DNA of 64,000 nt from Cytophagaceae bacterium UBA7467 (lineage in GTDB: Bacteria; Bacteroidota; Bacteroidia; Cytophagales; Spirosomataceae): assembly GCA_002479785.1 (NCBI GenBank), contig DLPD01000003.1, positions 5,919 through 69,918 on the forward strand. The letters are read 5' to 3'. The notes under the pieces were generated by a model. It worked only from the letters and a program-made list of their open reading frames with translations. It was not told the DNA's origin and did not search any database. Position 1 is the stretch's first letter, and every line of letters starts with the position of its first letter. The position numbers were made by a program, and so were the translations under genes. Shown piece by piece: positions 45,914 to 54,826 of this stretch.

Positions 45914-46807
45914 TTAAGCGTCGGATTTACGATATGCATCGATTAAGGCAAGTTCTCCATCCTTTCCTGGCTTAGAATTTCCGTGTTCCATCCCTAAAAC
46001 CCCGGAATATCCCTTTTGTTTTAAGTGTCTGAAAATAGTTTGGTAATTCACCTCTCCGGTAGTAGGTTCTTTACGACCCGGATTATCTCCTATTTGTAAA
46101 TAAGCAATTTCACTCCAGCATTTGTCCATGTTCGCGATTAGATTACCCTCATTGCGCTGCATGTGGTACATATCGAAAAGGATTTTGCAAGAAGGGGAGT
46201 TAACCGCTCGGCAAATGCTGTAGGTTTGATCCGAAAAGCGCAAGAATAAGTCTGAATTATCGCTCAATGGTTCTAAAACCATGGTTAAACCAGCAGGTTC
46301 AAGGATTTCAACCGCGCGCTTCAGGTTATCAATTACGTTTCCTGTTTGAATTCCCATCGGAAGATCGCGGGTGAAATTACCAGGAACCACCGTCGCCCAT
46401 TTTGCATTCACCCGCTTCGAAGTTTCGACGGCTTTTCTGCAAGAAGCCAGGAATAAATCGGTCCATTCCTTTTTGCCTGTTGTCATGGTTTGCTTATCAA
46501 AGAAGCCATCGAATTTAATCACGAAAACCCCCATTTTCATATTGAGTTTGGCTAATTTCTCTCCGATTTTCTCTTGTAAAGCCACCGGTCTTTCCATTAG
46601 TTCGTTATCCTCTAACGCAGTAAATCCTTGATCATGCATATACTGCAATTGATCGAGTTCATTAGGTCCAGCGTGGTTTTTAAACATCCCAAAATGGGGT
46701 GCATAGTTCAGCTCAAAGGGCTTTTCGCGTGCCCATGTAGATCCTTTTGAAAAGGAGGGAATCAATAAACTAGCACCCAAGATGGAGGCAAAATCACGGC
46801 GATTCAT
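45914..46807 (-). CDS. TIM-barrel isomerase, hydroxypyruvate isomerase-like, exported
   Basis: 297 aa. The N-terminus MNRRDFASILGASLLIPSFS is a twin-arginine (Tat) type signal with a degenerate pair of Arg. The barrel carries VVPGNF, LEPLSDN (Glu), ILFDMYHMQ (Asp-His), LQIGDNPGR and GMEHG (Glu), the metal-binding residues of the xylose isomerase-like superfamily. It is the last gene before the ArsR gene and two bases after the PVC-type gene, likely in its transcript. The substrate is unknown. Confidence 0.85.
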   Translation of the reverse strand: MNRRDFASILGASLLIPSFSKGSTWAREKPFELNYAPHFGMFKNHAGPNELDQLQYMHDQGFTALEDNELMERPVALQEKIGEKLAKLNMKMGVFVIKFDGFFDKQTMTTGKKEWTDLFLASCRKAVETSKRVNAKWATVVPGNFTRDLPMGIQTGNVIDNLKRAVEILEPAGLTMVLEPLSDNSDLFLRFSDQTYSICRAVNSPSCKILFDMYHMQRNEGNLIANMDKCWSEIAYLQIGDNPGRKEPTTGEVNYQTIFRHLKQKGYSGVLGMEHGNSKPGKDGELALIDAYRKSDA

Positions 46808-46808
46808 C

Positions 46809-49805
46809 TTATTTCTTCTTTAAAGTGGATAAATATTCGATTAAGTCAACTAGTTCAGGCGTACTCATTCCATCGGCTAATCCTTCCGGCATCAATGATT
46901 CTGGTAATTGCTTGTATGATTTTAAAGCGGACGTTTTAAAGCTTTTCACAATTCCACCCGGAATTCGTAGCACAATGTCCGTTTCGTTCTTGGAAACAAT
47001 GATTCCTTGATACGAATCCCCTGTTTTTGTTTTTACTTCAAAGGTTTCATATCCAAATCCAATCCCAGCATTAGGGTGTAAAATGGACATGTACAGGCCT
47101 TCTTTCGATAATTTTGTCCCTATTTCGCTTAGTTTAGGCCCTAAATCAATCCCTTCATTATTCACTACATGACACATCGTACACGAATTCGTAAAGACTA
47201 CTTTGCCTTTCACCGCATCTCCTGACATTTTAATCAATTCTGCCTTAGCAGGATGCGCTTTCTTTGTTTCAGTTTGATGTTTGTCTAAATAACTATTCGC
47301 CTTCATTCGGATGGACTTTCTCCAAGCTTTTTGAAGACTTTCTACCACCAATGGAATGTAAGCAGGAGTTATTTTCTTTTTCTCTAAAAGATCCAATACA
47401 AATTCCTCCGTAGGATAGGCATTCCCAATCACTCGTGCTGCCTGCATTTGTACTGCTTTACTTAGTTTAGGATTCGCTGTGGCCTCATATAATAATTGTA
47501 CGGATGCCGTTTTTCCTTGCCAACGCAATGTTTCGATTAAGGCTAATTGTTCTGATTCGTTCCCCGCAAAGAATTTCGAGCGAATTAATTCAGCGCCACC
47601 AGGCAAATTATACAAAACTTGACCCGATTTGGAGGCTTCTGTTCCGGCTAAAATCATTCCTAAAACACGCGGGCTTTCCTCTGTTAGCTGGAAGTAATCT
47701 ACTAATTCGAGATATGGCTTGCCATTAATTTGTTTCAGCAATGCAGAAAGTATCGATTTTACTTCAGTATGTGAAGCTATGTAAGCCGGTTTCATGTGCC
47801 TTAACGCTTCAATTTGCGCGTTGACATCGTTAGCAAACTTGCCTTTAATCAAATCAAATAATGCCTCTGATTTTTGCTCCCCGGGCATAAAGTCTAAAGC
47901 ACGGAAATAGGCTAGGGACTTTGTATTTCCAATTAAGTCGATGAGGGAAGGAAGCGCTTTCTCTGTTCTTGCTCTCCAAACGACATCTGCGTAACCTTTC
48001 GAATTTTCGGGCTTTAAAGCAGAATAGGCAGCAAAACGCTCATCCCAATTTCCATCTGCACCAATTCCTAGGGCTTCTAGATACCAGCGGTCGCTACCCG
48101 TGTGGCGCATCGCTAGACTTGCCCATATTTTATTCACTTCCTCTCCAGCAAGATGGCGCAAGGCGATGGCTAATTCGCGTCTAACAGAAGCGTGTTGATC
48201 TTTTGCCGCTTTTGCTGCTAATGCAGACCATTCAGCGAAAGGTTTTTGCTTAGCTGCCCGAATGGCCATTGCCTTCAGGTTTGGATTCGCTTGATCAAAA
48301 GCTTTTTGGATAAACTCATTTGAACGCGGTCCCTTATTTAACACCCAAAACGCGCGCGCTCTAAATCTCGGATTCTCATTCGTGTTAAATTCATTTTCCA
48401 AGACAGCTTCCGCCTTTGCTCCCATTTTTTCCAATGCTTGAAAGGCTATAAAACGAATTTCTAGGTTAGGATTTTCTAGTGCTTTGAAAGCTAATTCTGG
48501 CGTACTTAGATCAAAGCTTGTTTTCTTGAAAGCGTGTCCTTTTGGAGCAATTCGGTAGATACGGCCTTTGGCCTGATCACCTGCTTGATGTCCGCCTACG
48601 CCTGGATCATACCAGTCTGCGACTAAAAGCGATCCATCCGGAGCAGCCGCTACATCCGCTGGTCTGAACCATTGATCGCGCGAGGTAATCAAATTATTGA
48701 TTCTTGCCTCGTATCCGGCACCCCAAGGGGTGGTAGCATAGGAGCGAACCACATTAGGGCCTGCATCTGTATGAATCATTTGATTTTGGAAGATGGAAGG
48801 CAATAAATTACCCTCGTAAATGATCATCCCCGTAGGCGAACCAGCACCCGTTTGCAATAAATTAGGAACAACCCCTGGGTCATTTAGGTGCCAGTGGCGT
48901 AAAGGAATCTCTTTTTCGATATTCGTCCGGTTCACTGACCAACCTTCACCCGTCATCTCATCCACATAACCGTAGTTTCCATGCTCGAAAACGGCATTAA
49001 TTCGCACCCCTTTATTGCCATCGTCGTCATTATCAGATTGCCAAAGTGCCCCGTAGGAATCCACCGCCACTTCGTAATTATTTCTAAAATTATGCCCTAA
49101 AACCTCGACTTGGCTTCCATCCAAATTACAACGGAATACCATTCCTTGGCGGTATTTTTTAGGTCCAATGGGGTCCCCGTCTTGATCTAAGACCGGATTT
49201 CCTTTAGCATCTAACAATTGCTTTCCCTCATTTCCGATGTTAAAATACAGTTTCCCATCCGGTCCAAAGCTAAACGCATGTGCTCCATGATCATGTTGCT
49301 CTCCTCCAATTCCAGAGAACATAAGCTCTTTGCGATCAGCTTTCCCATCGCGGTTATCGTCAAACATTTTCCAGATGTAAGGACTTTGAGATACAATCAC
49401 CATCGAATCCAACACGGCAATACCCAAAGGAGCGTTGATCTCAGGCGACTGGTAAAATACTTTTCGACTATCTGCCTGTCCATCCCCATTCGTATCTTCT
49501 AAGATGATGATGCGATCTCCCAGGGGATTCGTGGGATTCCCGTTGATTCCTGGTCGGTAATTGTAAGCCTCTAATACCCAAACCCGACCTTTCGAATCCA
49601 CATCGATATTAGTCGGATTAATCAACATAGGTTCCGCCGCGAAGAGTTTTACTTCAAGCCCTTCAGGGACTTGTAGCGTCGCAACTTTGGTTTGAATGGA
49701 ATCTGAGATGATGGTCTCGCGATGAATCATCTTCGGGATGCCCAGGCTCACGAGACTAATCATCCCACCTAGAAATAGGAGCAGTGCTTTTTTGACGAAT
49801 GGCAT
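46809..49805 (-). CDS. PVC-type heme-binding dehydrogenase with cytochrome c domain
   Basis: 998 aa with a signal peptide. Residues about 45-430 form the PVC-type sugar dehydrogenase-like propeller (VPEGLEVKLFAAEPMLINPTN, GDRIIILEDTNGDGQAD). About 430-840 contains HEAT-like repeats. The C-terminal cytochrome c has CTMCH near residue 885 and GPKLSEIG with its axial Met region. Related proteins act in extracytoplasmic sugar metabolism. It is followed by the TIM-barrel gene and preceded by NIPSNAP. Confidence 0.88.
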   Translation of the reverse strand: MPFVKKALLLFLGGMISLVSLGIPKMIHRETIISDSIQTKVATLQVPEGLEVKLFAAEPMLINPTNIDVDSKGRVWVLEAYNYRPGINGNPTNPLGDRIIILEDTNGDGQADSRKVFYQSPEINAPLGIAVLDSMVIVSQSPYIWKMFDDNRDGKADRKELMFSGIGGEQHDHGAHAFSFGPDGKLYFNIGNEGKQLLDAKGNPVLDQDGDPIGPKKYRQGMVFRCNLDGSQVEVLGHNFRNNYEVAVDSYGALWQSDNDDDGNKGVRINAVFEHGNYGYVDEMTGEGWSVNRTNIEKEIPLRHWHLNDPGVVPNLLQTGAGSPTGMIIYEGNLLPSIFQNQMIHTDAGPNVVRSYATTPWGAGYEARINNLITSRDQWFRPADVAAAPDGSLLVADWYDPGVGGHQAGDQAKGRIYRIAPKGHAFKKTSFDLSTPELAFKALENPNLEIRFIAFQALEKMGAKAEAVLENEFNTNENPRFRARAFWVLNKGPRSNEFIQKAFDQANPNLKAMAIRAAKQKPFAEWSALAAKAAKDQHASVRRELAIALRHLAGEEVNKIWASLAMRHTGSDRWYLEALGIGADGNWDERFAAYSALKPENSKGYADVVWRARTEKALPSLIDLIGNTKSLAYFRALDFMPGEQKSEALFDLIKGKFANDVNAQIEALRHMKPAYIASHTEVKSILSALLKQINGKPYLELVDYFQLTEESPRVLGMILAGTEASKSGQVLYNLPGGAELIRSKFFAGNESEQLALIETLRWQGKTASVQLLYEATANPKLSKAVQMQAARVIGNAYPTEEFVLDLLEKKKITPAYIPLVVESLQKAWRKSIRMKANSYLDKHQTETKKAHPAKAELIKMSGDAVKGKVVFTNSCTMCHVVNNEGIDLGPKLSEIGTKLSKEGLYMSILHPNAGIGFGYETFEVKTKTGDSYQGIIVSKNETDIVLRIPGGIVKSFKTSALKSYKQLPESLMPEGLADGMSTPELVDLIEYLSTLKKK

Positions 49806-49810
49806 AGTGC

Positions 49811-50566
49811 TTAACGAATAGTTGAGAACGATGTAGGGCTCATAAAGATGGACTCGATTTTTTCGATAATCTTGCCCTCTTTTTCTGAGTCAGTAGACAC
49901 TTGCTTCCACTTGGGATCATTTACAAAGGCCGTCCAATTTGCTTTTGCAGCCTCTTCAGAAGGATGTGCCACTAGATACACTAATTTGCTTTGTACCGCT
50001 GGGTCCTTTTCGATGGTAGTGAAATACGCGATGTTTTTGATATCGTGTTTTTTGAAAATTTTCATCGTATGATCTCTGAATCGCGCTAAGATAGCTGGAT
50101 TTCTACCAGGCAATTGCGTGTAAGTACGTAGTTCAAAAACTTGATCCACTGGACCTCCGGATGGTTTGATTTTAGGACTAAAATCAGTGGCATTCATAAA
50201 TACACTAGTCACTTTAGCGACAATTTTACCTGTCTCTTCCGATTTTTTAGCTACCTCTCGCCATTCAGGATCGCTGCTGAAATGCTTCCATGAAGTATCT
50301 CGTGCCGCTTGGGAAGGATAGGCTAATATGTAGTAAAGCGCATTTTCGGTATTATTTGTAGGAATCCAATAGCCCACATTTGTCATACCATGTTTTTCAA
50401 AAATCTTTGTCGTATGATTCGTGAAACGTTGGATTAATGCGTCTAGTCTGCCTGGATGGCAATAGTAGATGCGCATTTCGAAATAACGGTTGTCTGCTTT
50501 TTTCGCGTTTACTGCAAAAGAGAATAGCCCTGCACACAGCAAGGTCAAAAAGTATAATTTTTTCAT
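49811..50566 (-). CDS. NIPSNAP family protein, two-domain
   Basis: 251 aa with a signal peptide (AVNAK). It contains two similar halves, each with a ferredoxin-like NIPSNAP unit: RIYYCHPGRLDALIQRFTNHT and RTYTQLPGRNPAILARFRDHT, each followed by a K-H-x-ILxYPS strand and an ExGKI tail. This internal duplication is the usual layout in Bacteroidota. Function is unknown. It lies five bases upstream of the PVC-type gene and is likely its operon partner. Confidence 0.88.
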   Translation of the reverse strand: MKKLYFLTLLCAGLFSFAVNAKKADNRYFEMRIYYCHPGRLDALIQRFTNHTTKIFEKHGMTNVGYWIPTNNTENALYYILAYPSQAARDTSWKHFSSDPEWREVAKKSEETGKIVAKVTSVFMNATDFSPKIKPSGGPVDQVFELRTYTQLPGRNPAILARFRDHTMKIFKKHDIKNIAYFTTIEKDPAVQSKLVYLVAHPSEEAAKANWTAFVNDPKWKQVSTDSEKEGKIIEKIESIFMSPTSFSTIR

Positions 50567-50590
50567 AAGTTATAATAGGTTTATACGAAT

Positions 50591-51163
50591 TTACGGATTT
50601 AATCGTTTTTTCAATAGTTTGTCAATCATAAAAAAGATCATCTCCGGTTTTAGTGTTCTCCAGTTAGGGATTTGCAGGTTTCCACCAAAATTCAAGTAGT
50701 AATCAATCTTGTATTTGGCCCATTCTTCCTCTACGAAAGGCGCAAAATGCATCGCAGCAATCCATCCATCTTCCACATCCTCAAACCATTCCGCGTAATA
50801 ATCATCTTCGAAGGATCCGTGAAAATTCAACACATTTTCACCCACTAAAATGAAATGCTTAATCCCCGCATCGACGAAATGATCCACGACTGTTCTCTTC
50901 AAATGCATCACATCATTATGAAGCGTATCATTCCATTCCCCAAACAATTCAATAATCGTGTACTTAGCCGAATAATCCGTGTATAGGATTTTGCAAAAAA
51001 GAGTTTCTGAACCTATATCATCCCAAAGAGGGTGGATATAGTAGCCATAAATATCATTTTCGTAAGTAGTTTGAGAATAGTGTCTACCAAAAAATGGAGA
51101 TTTTTTATCACGTGCTGCGACGTAGATTGACTCCCATTGGAAGGATGGTTCTATATTTTGCAT
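50591..51163 (-). CDS. Conserved hypothetical protein
   Basis: 190 aa, no signal peptide or membrane segment. The sequence is rich in aromatic and acidic residues, with IYGYYIHPLWDDIGSETLFCKILYTDYS and an FHGSFEDDYYAEWFEDVEDGWIAA region. I believe it belongs to a conserved Cytophagales family but cannot name it. It stands between a terminator (51178-51205) and the NIPSNAP gene 24 bases downstream. Confidence 0.75.
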   Translation of the reverse strand: MQNIEPSFQWESIYVAARDKKSPFFGRHYSQTTYENDIYGYYIHPLWDDIGSETLFCKILYTDYSAKYTIIELFGEWNDTLHNDVMHLKRTVVDHFVDAGIKHFILVGENVLNFHGSFEDDYYAEWFEDVEDGWIAAMHFAPFVEEEWAKYKIDYYLNFGGNLQIPNWRTLKPEMIFFMIDKLLKKRLNP

Positions 51164-51177
51164 ACCCTAATAACACA

Positions 51178-51205
51178 AAAAAGGCTTGCAATTGCAAGCC
51201 TTTTT
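51178..51205. terminator. Terminator of the PepSY-repeat gene
   Basis: AAAAAGGCTTGCAA directly followed by TTGCAAGCCTTTTT, a perfect 14-bp inverted repeat with A and T runs on both flanks. It lies just after the minus-strand stop at 51227. Confidence 0.85.
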
Positions 51206-51226
51206 CACAATCTCAAATTAGAGTTA

Positions 51227-52399
51227 TTAAAGAGCTATGGCTTTTTTGAAGGCACCATTGCCATCAAACTCTAGCAGATATTTCTTTGTAGCCACCTCAA
51301 TGATTAAGTGGTAATCTTTTACTACGTTATCAACAGCTGCACTGGCACCTTTCACAAATGCCCAGCCTGCATAATTAGTCGTCAAATACGTCTTGATCGC
51401 AGTTGGCAAATCGTTCGCTGTTAAATTAGTAATCACTAAGGCTGGAGGATTGTGTCCTGGGCCACCCTTACCAGTAGAAGAATTAGGTAATAATTGGAAA
51501 TTCGCATCTAAATGGAATTCTTTTTTTGATGTACCTACAGTTACTCCTACGTGGTATTCGACGATGATAGAATCTTTAAGGATGGCCACAGCATAATCTA
51601 TTTTAAATCCAGCTGCGTTTGTATTCAAGAAAGTCACTAATCCGGAAGGTAATTGTGATAAATCAATGCGAGTAAAAGAAGGACCTTTCTGATTCATCTC
51701 TTTTGATTTTAGAATGGTTCCATTTATATCTATATCTAAATCAAAAGGAACACCCGCCTTGTCCACATGAATGTGGTAAACAGCCAGGCCATTTGAGTCT
51801 TTTGTCAAAATCGCGCGTTTAAAGGTCATTCCATTGATAGCTGCTTGAACAGGAGCGGGAAGGTCCGTAAAGGAGATTTCAGTTACAGCAGGTGCTGGTC
51901 CTTTCTTACCCGACTTTCCTTTTAAACCAGTCACTTGGCTTAAAAATGCCCCCGTTTGATCGAAGAAAATAGAATAGTGCTCGTTATTGAAAATTAATTC
52001 AACACGGTAACCTAATATATCTCCTTTAGTCTTTTTAGAAGCATGTTCAAAAGTAGCACCAGGAAAATTAGTATCTAGATAGGCGAGTACAGCTGCAGGT
52101 AAATCAGCTTTTGCAATCTTTACTGCCTCTTCTTTGATAATCCCTTTGTTGGAAACAACTACTTGAGCCTCTATGGTAGGTGTCGTAACGTTTGCAACAT
52201 AAAGACTATTTGTTTGTAAAGAAGAGTAGTCTACGCTGGTTGCTTTTGGGTAAACAGTAGCTACAGTTTGTGTTACAAGAACAGGCACATCTTGTGGGGC
52301 AAGCGTTGACGTGTTTTGAGGATCTACATTTTGATCTTTTGTGCAAGCATTTAATGCAAGAACAGATACCAAGGCGATTAAAGATAATTTCGTTTTCAT
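51227..52399 (-). CDS. Lipoprotein with PepSY-like repeats
   Basis: 390 aa lipoprotein (LNAC, Cys19). Four or five repeats each begin with a short LP motif: LPAAVLAYLDTNFPGATF, LPAPVQAAINGMTFKRA, LPSGLVTFLNTNAAGFKI and LPTAIKTYLTTNYAGWAF, plus a weaker first copy. They look like the putative beta-lactamase-inhibitor-like PepSY domains (PF11396). These domains may bind peptides or protease pro-regions. A GKGGPGHNPP linker is present. It is transcribed alone toward a strong terminator. Confidence 0.85.
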   Translation of the reverse strand: MKTKLSLIALVSVLALNACTKDQNVDPQNTSTLAPQDVPVLVTQTVATVYPKATSVDYSSLQTNSLYVANVTTPTIEAQVVVSNKGIIKEEAVKIAKADLPAAVLAYLDTNFPGATFEHASKKTKGDILGYRVELIFNNEHYSIFFDQTGAFLSQVTGLKGKSGKKGPAPAVTEISFTDLPAPVQAAINGMTFKRAILTKDSNGLAVYHIHVDKAGVPFDLDIDINGTILKSKEMNQKGPSFTRIDLSQLPSGLVTFLNTNAAGFKIDYAVAILKDSIIVEYHVGVTVGTSKKEFHLDANFQLLPNSSTGKGGPGHNPPALVITNLTANDLPTAIKTYLTTNYAGWAFVKGASAAVDNVVKDYHLIIEVATKKYLLEFDGNGAFKKAIAL

Positions 52400-52551
52400 G
52401 AGGATAAAAGTTGATTTGGTTTATCAAACGGTTAATCTGTTGCAATAATATAGCACTTTATTGAAAATTGGAAGGATGGATGCAACCAATCGACGAACGG
52501 GCGCATCTAGTCTACAAATTACCACCTAATTGATAATTTATAGTACCTTGT

Positions 52552-52582
52552 ATTGCAAAGTACCTTTTGTTTTGTATATTTG
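52552..52582 (+). promoter_or_regulatory. Promoter of the 46-aa secreted peptide gene
   Basis: ATTG (52552-52555), 19 bases, TATATTTG (52575-52582): near-exact TTTG-N19-TAnnTTTG with one change in the -33 box. Start codon is 22 bases further. Confidence 0.7.
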
Positions 52583-52603
52583 CAGTAGACATAACAAATC
52601 ATC

Positions 52604-52744
52604 ATGAAAAAGCGCCATCTAATCGTTGTTTTACTCGTTTTTTGCAGCTTTCAAGCCATGTCCTTAGGCTTTCCTCATCGTTTATATCCTGCTAAACTAT
52701 TCAAAAAGACTATTCAAGTTTTAGTGAACAACTCCAAGAAATAA
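52604..52744 (+). CDS. 46-aa secreted or periplasmic peptide
   Basis: The ORF runs from ATG 52604 to TAA 52742-52744. It starts MKKRHLIVVLLVFCSFQAMS, a signal peptide, leaving a basic mature end that includes RLYPAKLFKKTIQVLVNNS. No family is recognised. It has the second best promoter match in the window, which argues that it is expressed. It may be a small regulator or a peptide acting at the envelope; the next gene is lgt. Confidence 0.65.
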   Translation: MKKRHLIVVLLVFCSFQAMSLGFPHRLYPAKLFKKTIQVLVNNSKK

Positions 52745-52748
52745 TGTT

Positions 52749-52756
52749 TAATTTTG
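52749..52756 (+). promoter_or_regulatory. Possible -7 element of lgt
   Basis: TAATTTTG fits TAnnTTTG, 19 bases before the lgt ATG at 52776. No matching -33 box. Confidence 0.35.
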
Positions 52757-52775
52757 GTCGAAAGACTAGCATATT

Positions 52776-53603
52776 ATGAGCTTATTATTTGTTGAGTGGA
52801 ACGCTGATCCGACCATTATTACTTTATTGGGTTTTCCCATTCGCTGGTACGGTTTGTGTTTTGCCTTGGCTTTTTTAGCCGGTTTTCAGGTCGTAAGCTA
52901 TATGTTTAAAAAGGAGGGAAGATCTGTTGATCAAGCTGATCAACTGTTAGTGTACACCATGGTAGGCACGGTGGCAGGTGCGCGGATGGGGCATTATTTC
53001 TTTTACGAATTCCCTTTGCTCTTAGCAGACCCCGTTCGTTTTTTTATTCAAATGATCACGCCACCCTTTTCGGGATTAGCCTCGCATGGAGCTGCCATTG
53101 GATTATTTATCGCGTATTATTTATACACGAAGAAAAATAAAGATCAATCCTATTTATATGTGACCGATCGGATTGTTATCGCGACCGCACTGGCGGGATT
53201 CTTTATTCGCTTTGGGAATTTGATGAATTCGGAGATTATCGGAAAACCAACTGATTTGCCTTGGGGATTTAAATTTATGCGTGATTATGAATTCAATCCG
53301 AGCGGATTAGCGGCTTTTGTAGTACCACGTCATCCCTCTCAATTGTATGAAGCGCTATCTTGCCTAGTGATTTTTGCTTTTTTGCTTTGGCTTTGGAACC
53401 GTCAAAAGCAACAAACTCCTCATGGCCTGATGACAGGCCTTTTTATGATTATCTTGTTTACACTTCGTTTCTTTTATGAATTCTTGAAAGAAAATCAAAG
53501 TTCATTTGAGAATGGTTTGACCTTGAATATGGGCCAAATTCTGTCCATTCCTGCAGTTCTTTTTGGAATCGGAGTGCTTTGGTATTCCAGACGAAAAGCT
53601 TAA
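52776..53603 (+). CDS. lgt: Prolipoprotein diacylglyceryl transferase
   Basis: 275 aa with seven membrane helices, inner membrane. Lgt adds the diacylglyceryl group to lipobox cysteines. Visible signatures: PIRWYGLCFALAFLAGF, GTVAGARMGHYFFYE, FRFGNLMNSEIIGKPTDLPWG (the GNxxNxExxG type) and RHPSQLYEA. It serves the many lipoproteins seen here. Its stop and that of the convergent next gene share the four bases TTAA (53600-53603). Confidence 0.96.
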   Translation: MSLLFVEWNADPTIITLLGFPIRWYGLCFALAFLAGFQVVSYMFKKEGRSVDQADQLLVYTMVGTVAGARMGHYFFYEFPLLLADPVRFFIQMITPPFSGLASHGAAIGLFIAYYLYTKKNKDQSYLYVTDRIVIATALAGFFIRFGNLMNSEIIGKPTDLPWGFKFMRDYEFNPSGLAAFVVPRHPSQLYEALSCLVIFAFLLWLWNRQKQQTPHGLMTGLFMIILFTLRFFYEFLKENQSSFENGLTLNMGQILSIPAVLFGIGVLWYSRRKA

Positions 53604-54826
53604 TTCGCGTAGTTGAAACGAAGGTGATCTAGATTAGGTAAGTGTTTTTTAGGTCTTTTTGCCTCGAAATCGTAGATTACCTGACCAAGGTTTTTATAAA
53701 AGGGAAATCCAATTGTATCATAGTCGTATCTCTCATCATTGAAGATTTCATCCTCATTGCATAGTAGAACTGCCGTCACGATAAATTCAATTTTCTTATC
53801 AAAATCCACTACGTAGGCATTGTCTAATAAGAATCCGTAGGCATCACCTACCTTATTGAAAATACGTATGGAGGGATTCAATACGGCATTTTTTTCAGAT
53901 CCGTAATACAAAAATTTGCAATAGGTGGCGAATTCATTCGAATAATCAGGGTCTTTCGATTCTGTTGGATACATTGACATGTAGCGGTAAAGGAAGGCGT
54001 AATCGTCTTTATTTAGCAGGAATCGGTCTTTTGCTGGAAATGCTTCAGGTAATAGTAATCTTTTTAAGAATTCATGCTGTGCCTGCAATGGATAGGCATT
54101 TTTTAAGCTAAAGTCCAAGGGTTTGTCTTCCACCAAACCCGCATCATTCATTGTTCCTTTACCTAATAAAATGGGTTTTGAGGCACTGTAGGGTTTGTCG
54201 TTAAAGGACTCTGATTGCTGATAGATGATTTTACCTGACCTATCTAAGAATTGAATGGGATTTGTGTATTGATTCTCTAAACGAGGAAGCGGTGTTTGTA
54301 AACGGTGAGTAAGACGCACGCCGTGGAATCCTTTATCGCGCATTGTTTCGTTGAAAGGTCGCTGTCCTAAAAATTCGTAAAGGCGGTTATAAGCTTCATT
54401 ATCAGAAACTAACAGAATCTTTTTGATGTAATGTTCCACACTAGGTAAACCTGATTTCGCGCTAGTATCTGTTTTGATTTCTAGCTGGGAGAGACGGTTT
54501 TTCAGTGTTTGAAAGGTTGTTGATTTATCGATTTTTAAAGCGTTCAGCTTTTCTAAGGCCAATACACTGGCTGCTAATTTGACGGTGCTCGCTGGATAAA
54601 AATACTCGTTTGAATCTGATCGATACGCATAGGTAGTCAGCGTAGGTTTGTTTTTTGCATCACGATCAATCTGTGTGTAGAGGATCTGGAGGCGGTATTT
54701 TTCTGGATTATCCGTTAATTTTTTGAACTTATCTGGGTTAGATAGCAATAATTGCTCCAGTGGGTTGTCAGGTTTTTGAGCGAATGTACTCATGCTAATC
54801 AGAAAGAGTAAGAGGTATTTAGGCAT
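53600..54826 (-). CDS. Serine hydrolase, class A beta-lactamase-like
   Basis: 408 aa from ATG 54826 (MPKYLLLFLISMSTFAQ), a signal peptide; an ATG five codons upstream is possible. It has PASTVKLA (SxxK, near residue 82) and VSDNEAY (SDN) motifs in the class A arrangement; the Glu166 and KTG equivalents are not clear, so antibiotic hydrolysis is not indicated. It could be a D-Ala carboxypeptidase-like or peptide-processing enzyme. It overlaps the PLP-enzyme gene by 8 bases and sits in a peptide-recycling-like operon. Confidence 0.8.
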   Translation of the reverse strand: MPKYLLLFLISMSTFAQKPDNPLEQLLLSNPDKFKKLTDNPEKYRLQILYTQIDRDAKNKPTLTTYAYRSDSNEYFYPASTVKLAASVLALEKLNALKIDKSTTFQTLKNRLSQLEIKTDTSAKSGLPSVEHYIKKILLVSDNEAYNRLYEFLGQRPFNETMRDKGFHGVRLTHRLQTPLPRLENQYTNPIQFLDRSGKIIYQQSESFNDKPYSASKPILLGKGTMNDAGLVEDKPLDFSLKNAYPLQAQHEFLKRLLLPEAFPAKDRFLLNKDDYAFLYRYMSMYPTESKDPDYSNEFATYCKFLYYGSEKNAVLNPSIRIFNKVGDAYGFLLDNAYVVDFDKKIEFIVTAVLLCNEDEIFNDERYDYDTIGFPFYKNLGQVIYDFEAKRPKKHLPNLDHLRFNYAN

